64,000 bases of DNA from Gorsachius magnificus (taxonomy: Eukaryota; Chordata; Aves; Pelecaniformes; Ardeidae). The stretch's first letter is position 1; each line of letters begins with the position of its first letter. A program made the position numbers and the translations under genes. Below, piece after piece: positions 1 to 13,134 of this stretch. The stretch covers positions 15,333,385 to 15,397,384 of the forward strand of contig CM067084.1 of the NCBI GenBank assembly GCA_034008185.1, given 5' to 3'. The notes beneath the pieces are model-generated. The model saw nothing but the letters and a program-made list of their open reading frames with translations, was not told where the DNA came from and ran no database searches.

Positions 1-589
1 ATCTGCTTTTCAAAACTACCATATAGTTCACTACTAAAGTTTGTTTTCAGCTGAATCTTAGCCTAACGACAACTGATTACTTGAGATACATTACCGTACC
101 TCATAATGTGCTTTCACTTCTAAGGTGTCACAATTTCTATTTACTACATGTCACAAAATCAGTAATTCACAGTTTGGGTGTCAGGGTTTGGTTTTTTTAA
201 TAACATAAGTTTGGGTAAGCCATGTGAGAACTAGTAATTTGCATTTGCTGATTTTAAATAACCATAGGCTATTTAACCTGCAAGAATTCATGCTGCATAA
301 ACATTAATTTACATGCAGTTAGACGTGTAGCTGACCTTCCAAACATACAGTTTGATTCATGCACAGAGAAGGAATATTTGAATTTAGAAAACTCCATGTG
401 GTTTCACTGACAATTAAGCCCTTTAGACTTTAGGCACTCTTAAAAGTGCATTGAATACACAAGTATTTCCTTGTGACTTTTTCATGTATATCACAGGCAC
501 ATATTTTTAAGCACCCTCCCCCTCAGTATAGTACTGGAATAGTGTGTAGACACCAAAGACAATCATTTGTTACAAGAATTCTGGAATAC

Positions 590-2130
590 CAAAAGAGCGA
601 ACCTGGTCTTGATGCAGGTCTTGAGTGAAATATGTGAGTTGATTCAGGAAGTTAACGTGGTTGAGCCACTAAATAAAAGTGACCATAATATAATTAAGTT
701 CAACATCCTCCCATGGGATCCTACCATGAGGTAATAATATTACAGTACTTTTCAAAAAAGGAAGATTTTTATATTGAGGAAGTTAGAAATAGCCTGAAGG
801 GGAAAGTTAGGAAATTAAAATCCGTAGAAGCAGCATGGAGGTTCTTTAAAAGTACCTTATTAGACTCAGAGAAAGTATGTATGTACTGGAACAATTAGGA
901 ATCAAGAAGGTGAGAAATATAGCAAGGTATGAGGGAATGTTGAGGCCCCCAAAAAATAATAATCCTATAATAAAATGGAAATCCAACTCAAGTGACACTA
1001 ATAGAGCAGAATATAAATTCAGAACACCAGAGTAAGGGTTATATCCTGCCATTGTTTCACTGGCAAAGTAAGTAGGAGTTTCCCATAAACATTTATGGTA
1101 GAACAACATTCTGAGGTCTGGGAGGAAATTTAAAGAACAAACAGGGAAAAATACAGAGACATTCTGGTAAAAGAAGAACTTTCTCAAGCTAGGTGATGAT
1201 CTTTGGCAGAAGCCGGTTAGCTTGACCAATAACATATAAAAGGAAAAGATACAGCTTGATTTATTTGCATAAGAGAGACTGGGAAAGACACACCCTATAG
1301 TTGGCGTTTAACATTTTCTGTTTCTCCACCTGTAGGCTGAGAAAAAAAAAAAGAGAGGGACAAGAGAAATGAGGGAAAACACCAGCATAAATTGCCCTAA
1401 AAATAAGTTCCTTTAGAGGAACTGAAAATTGGAATAGTTGAGGTAATGAAGTTGTACTATTTATTTTTACAAAATGTAACTATTATCTGTGAGTCTGGCT
1501 ATAAAAGGGCTCCAAAGGTCATCTTGCCAATTACAGAGAAGTGAGAACCTAGAAAAATCCTAGGTGAGAAAAATTAGGAGAACTGTAAAATTAGGTCAGA
1601 AAAGCACCTTATGTGTTAATTTGCTGCCACACACAGAATTCTGTCAAAGAATTAGTAAGATAATGAAGAAAAAATAGTTTACATTTCTAGAAGTTTTTAT
1701 ACAGTGTCTCCAAAGAAAGTAGCATGAGAGATTACTAGTCATAAAGGAAAAAAAAACCTGTGGTTCAGACTGCACTCAGGGAAAAACTGCTTGATACCAG
1801 TGCCTCTGGATATACCACCAATATACTGCTAAATTAGGAGGTGAAAAACAAATAGGATAAATAAATAACCAATATCTTTAAAATAATTTTTAAAATGTGT
1901 AAACTAATATTGCTTCTAGAAAATCAACTGTCACTTTGAAGAGTTCATGATAACTCAGTGGCAGAATTTGCTGGTGATACAAGATCAGAGTACAGTGATA
2001 GGAAGCCTAGAGAAATTTTCTAAATCTAGGTAAGGAACTGGCATGCTAAATTCAATATAACATACCTCAGGAAGAATCTTTAAACATGCAAAGAGCTCTC
2101 ACCTTATTCTATTCTGCCCTGAAGAATATT
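590..2130 (+). repeat. Ancient CR1/L3-like LINE remnant, sense orientation
   Basis: Short blocks along this stretch occur in the order expected for the ORF2 region of old amniote CR1 elements. A block near 660-700 matches the region around a conserved 'gtgaccataatataatta' segment. The block near 830-860 reads as the Ala-Ala-Trp-Arg-Phe-Phe-Lys motif. Near 1500-1540 is the stretch before the reverse-transcriptase core, with a 'ggctccaaaggt...caattacagag' pattern. Near 1960-1985 is the frame around the 'AEFAGDTK'-like segment. The copy is full of indels and stops and is not functional. The identification rests on remembered CR1 consensus structure rather than an alignment, so the boundaries are approximate. 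Confidence 0.6.
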
Positions 2131-3399
2131 TAGAAGCATCAGTGACAAGTCCAAGTAGCTACCCTACTATAAAAAAGCAGGTATTAGGCAATATGTAAAA
2201 GAGCATCATCCTCAGGAGTTCAGCAAGACACAATTGGAGTAAGTAGTATTGAAAAGGGGTTTTGTTTGGTGGCATTTAAAAAATATATTTAATTTAGAAA
2301 AAAAATAACATCTAGCAGAAATAGGTGAAGTAATACATTTCAGAGAAGGCAATATTGCCTTTTCATTCTTCTTTTTCTTTGATGAAAATATTTAACAAAT
2401 TGAATTGTCAGACATAAAAGGACTGACATTTGATCAACATAATCACTTGCCTGTTACATGCTGCTGCTTTGATAGCTTTGATTCAACACCAATTAATGAA
2501 GGATTCACCTGTAGCTTTTCTACTACTATAATTTATTATCCAATTGTTTACAAAAATTACAGCAGCCATGTAGCTTTCCTGATAGGGAATTGGGCCATAT
2601 GTCAATAAAACTGGGGGCACATAGGTCCTAGTTCTGCTGGTGGTGTAGTCCATACAACTGTCACCTTTAATCTTTGCTTCACATTCCTTGTCCACCCTAG
2701 TGTTAATTTTGTTTCTTTCTTTTCTATGTGGAGCAGAACCAAGACATCTCAAAATTATCTTTTATGTGAAACTCTGAATATCCTGCAAAACTAGGTGACT
2801 TGGGAACTCATCTAGGCTCTCAGACTCACATGTAAAGTCTGCTTTATATCAGGGCTGGATGCAATAGTAAGCATTTTCAAGGCTATCAACAGTGACCAGG
2901 CATTGTCAAGATATACTTCTGGGGACAGTTATAAAATTGTAAAATATTGGACACAATATACAATAAGACAGATGAAATTCAGAGAAGCAGCTCTAAAGGC
3001 AAATGTAAAGCAATGGTATTTGCTCATAAAGAGACCTGATGTGCTACTGTGTGTAATTAAATATTGTTTGGTAAAAGAGACCCACTGCTCTATACAGATG
3101 ATCAGGGAAGTTATTCAGGATATGCAAGATACAGATTTTAGTCCCTGTCATGGATCAAGTGCAGAATCCCGCTTCTGATTTTAAGGAAACTCTTGTTTTA
3201 TAAACCTTGTCAGGTCAAGACTAGAAATTCTAGTAAAAGCAGAAAAAGAAAATGAGACGAAGTCCATAACACCATAACCAATAGCTTGATAGGTTAGACT
3301 TTTACATGGGATGTCTGAACTGATTTTTTTACTGATTAGGATTTTCCAACAATAACTGCCACAGCAGTGTTTAGCCAAAAACCCTAGACTGGCATTAGT

Positions 3400-3910
3400 G
3401 ATGTAATTCTCTGTATTCATTGCCACACTTAACTGCCCCACTTGCTGAACAAGCTCCCGAAGCCTTCTCTTCTCCAGGCTGAACAAGCCCCATGTTCTTG
3501 CTCTCTCCATGCAGGGAAAGTGCTCCAGTCCCCAACTGGACTTTCACTGAACTCACTCTGGTGCATCGATACCATTCTGGTACTGAGGGGCCTGTAAAAC
3601 CAGGCGCAGTGTTCTAGATGCCACCTCGTGAGTGCAGAGTAAAGGGAGGACGATCACGTGCTCTGCTGGCTGTGCTCTCATTAGTACAGCCCAGGATGCT
3701 GTTGGTCTTAGCTCCCAGGGCACACTGCTGGCTCATGTTCAGTTTGCTGTCTATGGAGACCCCAAAGCCCTTTTCAGCAGAGCTGTCCCCAGCCACTCGG
3801 TCCCCTGCCTGTATTGTTGCAAATGTAGTGGGATTTGAAAAAGTCTGCAGGAATCTGTATCTGTAGTGCCAATCCATTCCTTCTGACTGTGGCTGTCCAG
3901 CCAGAGGTCA
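3400..3910 (-). repeat. Degraded CR1 LINE fragment, end of ORF2 and 3' region, antisense
   Basis: Read on the minus strand, 3614-3877 translates to a segment with Leu-Asn-Met-Ser-Gln-Gln-Cys-Ala-Leu followed by Ile-Leu-Gly-Cys. This is the hallmark C-terminal region of CR1 reverse-transcriptase ORF2. On the plus strand the 'ctccaggctgaacaagccc' block at about 3474 is the typical antisense CR1 3' region. Frameshifts break the frame, and the terminal octamer-like tail is missing. It is an old, truncated and inactive copy inside the HHIP intron. Confidence 0.85.
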
Positions 3911-4107
3911 TTCTTCCTCAACTCAACGAAGATCAAGTTTTCTCATTAAAACTTTAATCTAGAGATAGCCTCCCCTCAGGTATCTTTCTTACCCTTCTCT
4001 CCCTCTTCCCACCACAAAACCCATCCAGTTGCTTTAACCACTGTAAAGTATAGAGCTTCGTATCAGGCTGGCTCCTCTCTCAAGAATTTTTTTAATTTCT
4101 CAAAAAT

Positions 4108-4163
4108 TGAGATCTGCAAGAGTATACTCGTGCAAGTGAGATCTGCAAGAGTATACTCGTGCA
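4108..4163. repeat. Tandem duplication, 29-bp unit, 1.9 copies
   Basis: The 24 bases beginning at 4111 (gatctgcaagagtatactcg then tgca) recur without mismatch from 4140, giving a period of 29 bp. The match extends three bases upstream. Perfect identity suggests a recent slippage or duplication event. Confidence 0.9.
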
Positions 4164-5905
4164 CAACACTTCAGAAATAACAGATGCTGTCAACCTGTTG
4201 AGCCTTAATGGCTGTGAACTGTACATGCGCACAGAAGGGTGTGAAAGAAGCCTCGCCACTAGCAGCATTTCCACTGAAGAGCGTCTTTTAAGGGGTTGAT
4301 TTTTCAGAACTCTTAATCACTGCTGTAACCAGATACTTAGGCTTGAATATTTATTATATACATAAGGCATTAAATACTTATCGTGATTTATAGCTTGGGT
4401 TAGGATGTTATTTTTAAATAAGCCATATAAAGTAACTTCAATCCTGTCCATTCAGACAAAATCATGAAATTGGCTTAAGAGCCACATGCTTAAAAAATTC
4501 ATTTGGAAACAGGGGGAGTGGAAATTCTCTGCTTCCTTAATTTTTAGCTTGATTTGTGTTCTCAAACTTCTTCCTGCAATCCTGAGGTCTAAAGGTTTCA
4601 ATTTAAAAAGCTGAAAACCTGCTGCAATGTTTTATTCTACTAATTTCATCTTTCAATTCACCTCTTATACTTTGCAAGGCTTGTGGTATAGTTGCAAGCA
4701 TTGGCTACGCTACCTCCTAAGACGTGAATGCACGTCTGTGTAGCTGAAAATTCCACAACATAATGAAATATTAGTTGTAATTAACAAGAGACTGGATTGC
4801 CGAGGTTCTGTGGCATGCCTTCAAATGTCTGAGTCCACATTCCTTCCATACAATCAGCTCTGACGAAGTTCCTAAGTCCTTCGTGCAGTGAGACTGTGGG
4901 AAGAGCCCATATGAGCAGAGAATAGGGGAACCTGCTGGTTTTCTGGAGAATATCTGTTTTGGTTTAATCTTCATATGAGAAAGGGCAATTTTCATATTAC
5001 ACTTATTAAATTTCATGTGTCCCTGGGAGATTTTCCTCTATCAGTTCCAAGAACAATTGCAAGAAAACATTTGTGAGTTTATGAATTTGTAGAGGAAGTG
5101 AATTTACCACTTTTTAAATATGTTTAAGCAGTTATATTTGTATTCTGCATATACAACAAATTGGGTATAGCCTGTCACTTTTTTCAGTTATTGTTCTTTT
5201 TCTCCAAAGGGAATATGGTTTTCGTAGCTCAGTGAGGCTCTGCTAATTATTACATACATCGTATTTCTAAAGAAGAAATTGTGTTTATGTTAGCTATTTT
5301 TCTTTCAGGAAATGTTCCATTCAGTACTTAAGTATAGATTGTAAATGTGTGAATTCCTTATTCCTTTTTTTGGGAAGAAGGGTAATAGAAAATTTTGGCA
5401 TTTATCAAGGAATAATGAATCAGTGTATCACAGCATTCTGACAACTCTGGTCATTTTTTCTACATTGAATCTGAATAACTGTCACACTTTGATAATGTCC
5501 ACTCAAATGCAGAAGTCACCATGTGTAAAAAATGACACCATTTCAAACAGGTGCCCAAGTCTTCCAACAGCTACAAAAAAATCAGGAATAATGAATAATA
5601 TTTATTTAAATTGCAAGTTTATATTAAGTAATACAATGTATTATCTGAAAAAGTTAGCAGGGGTCTTAGGATTCTAAGAAACCTCTGCAGGTCAAACTAT
5701 GATAAATGGACATATATCACATGGAAGGGAATATTGTTTCCATTATTACGATCATGCTTATTTCTTTTTAAAGAGAGCATGACTGAAAAGCATGGTTCCT
5801 TCTTGCATGTGAGCACTCAGACTCAGGACTGAAACTTTGGTTCTGACATATGATTACATTTTTTTGCAGATTGCTACTGCTGTAATCCTGGCCTGTTTGG
5901 AGTTG

Positions 5906-5930
5906 TTTTGTTTTGTTTTGTTTTGTTTTG
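5906..5930. repeat. (TTTTG)5 microsatellite
   Basis: Five perfect copies of a TTTTG pentamer lie in the HHIP intron. Confidence 0.95.
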
Positions 5931-8760
5931 CTTCAAACAAGTTACGAAGATAGCTTAACTTCATAGAGGTTTCCTTAATGGAATCCATTCCACCCAGAAG
6001 GTGTTCTCTCTAACAAATGGGAAACATCACTAATTTTAACCCAAAGTCTGAGCAATGGAAAGCTACATAGATGATGTCAGACATTACAAATGTTATTTGT
6101 ACTTGCTAGTTTACTTCAAGGGAAATTATGAGAATGACATCATAATGATGACTGACTAATTTTTATTAGTGTTTTCTCTCTGAAACTCTAGACTTAGAGT
6201 TATAAAGAAAAACAGCTTTTAAAATGCCGTACCTGTTATCCTTTTCTAACACTTTGTGATTTTCTTATTTGTAAAAGATACTAATATTCAAAAATACCAT
6301 AGATACTATCAGCTCTTTAGTCATTTGACATGTCAAATATTTTCTGTCCAAAAGAAAAAAAATTTATTATTTAATGCTCATAAAAGATAGGAAATGATCA
6401 CATCTTCTTTTAAATTAATTGCTGCTTGGGTTGGCCTACGAACCTATAAACTCTGCTGGAACAGTTGTAGCCAAATTTCTTTACAACGGTTTCTTGCTAT
6501 GGAAATGAATTACGCTGATGATGGGGTGATGACCAGCTTAGGAATAGAGATATGTTTCTTCGGTCAGCAAAGGCAAATCACAAGGTGCCACAACTTTAGA
6601 AACATCCAATATCCGTAGGACCAGTATAACTCTGTTTTACAGCAAAAGACGCAGTAATCCAGGATTGCACAAGTGCTTTTTGCAAATTGCGTAATTTCGC
6701 TGAGGACCTCTTACCGAGAAGTACTGTCTCAGCTCCAGCTCGGAAGGGCTGCTCAGGCATTGTATGTTATCTCCAGAGCTGGAGATAGCAGTAGCCAAGG
6801 AGACCAATAGAACAGTATCTCCCATAGCAAAGCAAGAAACATTTTTCAAGCCCAGACAAAGGGCATCCATACAGAAATACTGTGAGAATCATCAAGGGAC
6901 TAGATACGACGATTCAAGTCAGTAGAGACTCCGTAACTAAAACCTGGTGGGCAGCACAGCAACCCAAAGGCTGTCTCTTGTGGAAAATTCCCCTCCCTGT
7001 TTTTAGGAATTTACCACCACCAGACTGCATTCTTAGGCACTTTACTGAGGACAAACTTAGGCCACAATACCAGGTAGAGACAAATCTCCACAACCACATT
7101 AGTATCTTTCTCCAAATGCTGTTGTCCCATTCAGCACTGTGTTTATATTTGACTTCAAAGGCAATGGAATTATCAAAGTGTTTATAGTTGAGCATGTTCA
7201 TTGGTATTTCATGTACAAGAACTTTTGTTTATCTATGAACACTTGTTTTCATAAGAAATTAGTATTTATGGTGTCAAAGTGCTTACACACATTAGGGTAC
7301 TTAAACACTGTGCCCTAATGGAGCCTTTGTATTGGTGCATTATTTTAATATGCAAAATTCAGGGATGAATTTAGCATCAATAATCACTGCTAGACCTGCG
7401 TATACGGCTCCGACTCCTGGCGTAAAATGATGCATTTGTGGTCTCAGCTCCCCCTAATATACATAAGTACATGGGTTAAGTGTGGAAAGGCAAGGTTGAA
7501 AATGTGACTCCTATGGCTGAGTTCAAACCCTATTGGTAAAGCAGTTCTGGTGATCTGAGAAATTACCCCTTCTCAGTCTTTGTCATCCTCTTGCTTCAGC
7601 TAAGGCTGTGTAACTTCTCCCACTTCGTTTCAATGCAAAGCAAATAAAGTTCAGCAAATAACTAAAGGGTGGTACCTTCATATAGAGCTACAAATTTTTA
7701 CTTCCAGAGAATCCAACAGCATCTTGTGTAAATGATATGCATTTGAGTTCAAAGATATTGCAAAACAAGAGGTCTAGATAGTGTCAATGGCATCGATCCT
7801 CTCAACACTGTTAGTTCTGAGACTGATCTGCAGAGCTCTTTTAAGGAGAGTTACACCACCATGTAATGGGCCTATGTTACAAAGAATGCTCCCCTAATCA
7901 ACCCCATTTGCAAATGATTTTCAGGATAAAAATGAGCAAATGATCTGTAATAGATAATAAACAGCTAGTCATTACATCACACATACCAAGTCAATTAATA
8001 CAGATACGTTTATTAAACCTCTTTTATATATGACATATTAGAGCATTCTATTTTATCAAGGATTCAAAGGGATTAGATTTTAATTTGTTATTTTAGTATA
8101 CTATACCTTTAAATTGTTGACATATAAATTGTATAAATAGAAACACTATAAATCTCTTTAAAAATGTACCATAAATTTTTTATGTATGACCTTTAAGTAA
8201 CAGCAGTCTGTTGCATAACTCTGCAGGGAAAGTCACATGGTGGAAACCTCATATTTCCTTAAATTTATGGTTGTTTCTTGGTGGTCTAAAAGACCTTTTT
8301 TTTTTTTTTAAGTTCCCTTTCAAAGTCGTAATCTTAGTAAATTATTTAATGTTTGGTCTAATGCAGGTCAATGTAAGTTCTTATTTAGATTTATAATAGG
8401 AAATATATAATGTCAGATACTAATGAAGCCTGGCTAATAAAGTCAAGGATACTAGTGTTATGTTTCATTATAATGATGTGAAGATAATGCCTTTAGCTGC
8501 ATAACCACCACATTAGCTACAGACCATAAAAAAATCTTTATGAAATCTCAGGGTCAGATTCATTAAGAGAAGAGTCTCCATTTTTTCCAGTAATTTTCCC
8601 ACCCTCAATCAGAAGCATTTTTGATTGATAAAATTCCCTTATCACCATTGTATCAGTTTTCATTTACTGACAACAAAAGTCATGTAAACTCTGAAGTGGA
8701 GAGAATCAGCTGCCTCATGGTATCCTGTTTTGCACTAGGAAAAAAACTAGTGGAGTTTGG

Positions 8761-8794
8761 GCATATGCCTAAATACTTGCTGAATTAGGGCCTT
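8761..8794 (+). repeat. Fragment of ancient amniote palindromic repeat
   Basis: The block reads gcatatgcctaaatacttgc followed by tgaattagggcc. This resembles one arm of the ancient amniote MITE-like palindromic family seen more completely at 48462-48575. Only one arm is recognisable, so the call is tentative. Confidence 0.35.
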
Positions 8795-11700
8795 ATGAAA
8801 CAAAATTTTATGTTGAGGTAATTATCATTGGCCATTATTTAGAGAAAATTTTACTTTTTCCTACTCCAAAGGAGTTTGGTTTATACTCAGAGCAGTGTTA
8901 TCAGCATCAACAGAAAAGATCTGATTCAAGTTAAAACATGCAAGTGAATATAAGTTGCGTGAACAAGAAGAAATTATTAGTGGTTTTCCACCTCCACTGA
9001 AATCCTCAGGATCCAAAACAGGAATTTACAACACTTGGCAGAATAAAAATTAAACCCCACTCAGAAATGTCAATATTTAAAATACGTAGTACAACCATAA
9101 TTTAATGAGTTCTTTAAAAAACACAGGCACATACGTGAAACGCACATTTTTCAAAACCCTTTTTCCCCAACATTGGGATTGAACATTGTAGGCACAACTA
9201 TATTAATTTGTTCTATACTGTAAAATAAATTCTTTTAGGTAGTTCAAACACCATTTATTTAAGCCTTAAGATATGCAAATCAAGCATGTGTGCACTGTTT
9301 ATATCCACTCATGTTCCACTTTTGGGACTACAAAAAAAGAATTCAATTTGATGGGAATTTAGACTACAGGGACAAGGAAATCTGTATTCACCTAAATGCT
9401 GGATGCATGTGTATGTTTATGTGTGTATGTAGTGAGTACATCCATAACACATAGGTATAAGCAGCTTGGAAAATTCAAGCCTTGTAGAGTCATAAATTCT
9501 CACCTGAAAGGCAGATGTGCACGTTCCACAGTAAATGCAAATGAAAGCAATGCTTTGAGTACAGCCTAGCAAAGGATGAACTAATATAACACCATTCTAT
9601 AATGAAGCTGAAAGAGGTACTAATAATTCATTTTCAAAGAAAAAGTAATGGATTTACCACCAAGTCATATATTCATAGTCTATTAGCTAGCAAGCACAGA
9701 ACTCAACCCTGATGATCTGCTCAAGCTTGCAGTGGCAGTGGGCTCTCTAATGGGCTGCTATTGATACCTCTAGCCTGCCTGCTTCTTCAGATAGCCCGTG
9801 TCAACCTGAACGTAAACCATCAATCAAAGATACACGATGGTGTGCTATTAGTGTATTAGTAACATTTGATTCAATGGACTTTGAGCATCCTGTCCAAAGA
9901 TCACAGGTGCAATTGCATGTTCAACGCGTACTAAAAAAGAATGGAAAATAAAAGAATAAAAACGGCCACTTTAATTTTCTATCTCTTTTTGCATTGTGCC
10001 TTCTGGGTAAGCACTAAAACAATTAATACATGTTAAATAAATGTCTCCAGCGGTGTTTAGCAGTGATAAGAATAATCCGGTTCAGGTATGTCAAAAATCT
10101 GCTGAAAAACAAATGAAGACCAAGATACAATGACAGTTTACTTTCATCATATGAGCATTGCTCAGTTAAGGAACAGGTCATTTGTATAATGAGCATCTTT
10201 GAACCTGGAACAGGGTTAATCCAGGATCTTGACAGACATGAAAGACTAGCAAACCTTTTATCTTCTCAATAATTTTCTTTAAAAAGAGCATTTAGAGCCT
10301 GAACTTAGAGAAAGGATGATGGTACTAAAGGCTAGTCTGGAGAAAGTCAAATGTGCACCAAAAAGAGAGCCTGGAACTTTTTCCTGTCCATGCAAGGCAT
10401 TCATTAGCCTCACAAATAACAGAAAAATCAGCACTGCCGGGGCTTTCACAAGTAGATGACAGTGTCAAGGGAGAGGCAAAAATCCATCCCGCAGGCAGCG
10501 AGTCTCAGGAACCTCAGAATGCTGGCAATGGCTTCATTAGAAACCAGAGAGCCTTCCTATGCCAAGAACAGACACTAAAATCTCAGACAGTTAATGCAAG
10601 AACAGGATAGAGAGGAGTGAGAATATTCTGAGATTTTGAAAACATACTCTTACCAAGTGTGGACTGAAAGGTTCTCAGGAAGGGCCAAATGAAATATTCC
10701 ATTTCAGTGTTGACATTCTTTTAACTAAAACTAATTTCTAAACTGAAAACAACTTACTGAAATAATCCAAATTCCCAATTTTACAAATATTAGAACTGGA
10801 TGTTTCAACAATATCAAAACTATTTTACTTTTTTTCCCCAAAATACAACATGTGTTACAAGCAAACCTCCCCTTCTATTAGGGAATGCAGTGGCTTAGAC
10901 AAATCAGCATTTTCAAATACTATCTTTATTCGGTAAGCTCATGGCCATTTATACTGAAGACATTTTTCATAGTAATTTACTGGTTGTCTTAGGACAAATG
11001 AATTCTGAAGTTCTAAGTCTGCATCAGCTATTGACGCACACAAACATATTCCTCTAATTATTCCATGTGCATGCAATGCCTCACCCTATTTCATTTTTAT
11101 AACTGTGCATGCTTAACGCATTCCTTCTTTGCAATGTCCAAAACTATCTTTGCATTCTCAACAAGAAACATATTTCTCATTCACACATCTTGGGCCAAAC
11201 CCAGATGGTATTAGTTTCCTACAAGGGTATTTCCTGTACGTCTGAATTGTCAACACGGCTGTGGATTGCCATCATTCTCCTCTTATATACAAATTCTAGT
11301 CATGAAAAGCAAACCGTATATCCTCCACCACCCTGGTTTTTCCACTTGGCACATTTCATAAAAATATTCATGTCTCTCTTCAAATTATTAATATTTTTTC
11401 ACTATTTCAGTTGAGAGGTAAAGATGAGATCAAGCACAAAAATGCTAGATTATTTTAGCTTCCTCTGGTGTGCGCAAAACGTCTGTGGAAAAATCTGGAT
11501 TTCTCTGGATTTATTTATTCCTTGTTTTCAGGTAGCTGGCAAATTACATATATTTTTTAAGACTTACTGAAAGAACTCAAATTGTTTGATTACTTGAGTC
11601 AGTACTTGAAATCCAAGCTGTTGCTCGACTGCAGCAGTGCAGATAGGTTGCACGCTAACCTTTCTGCCCTCGGGCTGCACAGCTCCTGAGGCACCGAGAG

Positions 11701-13110
11701 GCTGAAGGGATTGGCAGAGTACCAGCATGAAAAACACTTGGGCAGTATCAGAGGATTCAAACACCTTTTTCCTCCCAGCTCCCATTCAGTGCTTTTTCAG
11801 AAATGTGAGGGTGCTGGTACTTAAATGTATTTCTGACCCAGGTACAAAAGACGACGCACATGCACAGTTTTTGTTGAAAAAAATGCAATAATAGCATTTT
11901 CTGTTTTTTCTAGCTGCCTTTGTATCAGCAGTCTAACAAGTGCAGTCCTTATATTTCAAACAGTTTGATTTTGGAAAGCAAATACACTTCCAATGCTCAT
12001 GCTTACATGTGGAAGCTTAAAACCCAGTAGCAGACGCTGGACTTCTAAATTGATTTTCTGTTTGCCTTTGTGCCAATAAGACGAGACTGTTTACTGTTCG
12101 GAACAACTGAATGGACAAAGAACATAGGTATAAACAATTTTAAAATTGGAGTAAATAGACATAACATAGTTGTCTAGCCTTCATCCAGTAGATCTGTTGT
12201 ATGTCTACTTGTAAAATGTTGAAGAATACTTACAGAGCTTCTAAGAATACAAATTCTCATTTTGCCTATTACATTTAGCATAATCATCTACTGAGAAATC
12301 CAGCAACATATGCAACCAGCATTTGCTTTGAAGACATGACACATCATTATCAAAACTATGCTGAATGCTGATGCTAAATATAGGCTGAAATATGCCTCTC
12401 CATGCATCCAGCTTTCAGAGTCCAAAAGTTCTTCAAATATTAGGGTACAAAATAGCATTTGCTTTATCTTTAGAATTTGGACACACATTCTTTAGCAACT
12501 AAAAAATGGTGATGTGTTCCCATCTATCGGTGCCTGCAGGCAAGCTTCACACTCTACATGGTGGCTCTGCCTTCAGAAGAGAATCCCGCACAAGATGATA
12601 GGTGGAATATAAGCAGCAATTACAGATAACCTTTCATATGCTTCCTGCCTCTGTCCTGCATTTTTGTCACCTGAACATCTGTCCTTCAAATTGTCTCCTA
12701 CTCCTCTACCAAAAACCATTCAGATAATACGATTTTCCAGTTTCTTAAAATAAGAAAAGGTAATTTGAAGTATATTGCAGAAAACACTTTACAACCTTTG
12801 CTAAGTACCTTCAGAGCCTTAATGACTAAAGCTAGACATCCGCTTAAGAAATAACCTTTAGTGAAGAGGAGTACCTTTATCTTTTATGGTGAAGATTAGT
12901 ATCGTTTTGATAAGCCACTGAGCTCACTCTTCTCTTGAAACAGTGACAGAGCCAGGCTCATAAGGCCCACAGTTTAATCTAGATTATGTTGCAAACATGA
13001 ATGATTACCGTAGGAACGATTGGGGAAAAACCACAAATGGTGTGGACTCAATGAAGTGCATCTGCTCCTTTATTACCCTCTGGCAAAAGGTATCCTGTCT
13101 AAGGTGTCCT

Positions 13111-13134
13111 TTTATTTATTTATTTATTTATTTT
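13111..13134. repeat. (TTTA)6 microsatellite
   Basis: Perfect tetranucleotide TTTA repeat of six units, intronic. Confidence 0.95.

Noticed and set aside
5226..5245. tRNA-like A-box (tagctcagtgag)
   Set aside because: No B-box (GGTTCGANTCC-type) follows at the right distance and no cloverleaf can be drawn.
5345..5677. 110-codon plus-strand open frame in the HHIP intron
   Set aside because: Low-complexity Asn/Ile/Leu-rich translation, no homology to HHIP, and no splice signals that fit the gene's phase.
7290..7320. 8-bp inverted repeat (CATTAGGG ... CCCTAATG)
   Set aside because: Short arms with a 15-nt loop are common by chance and nothing else supports a function.
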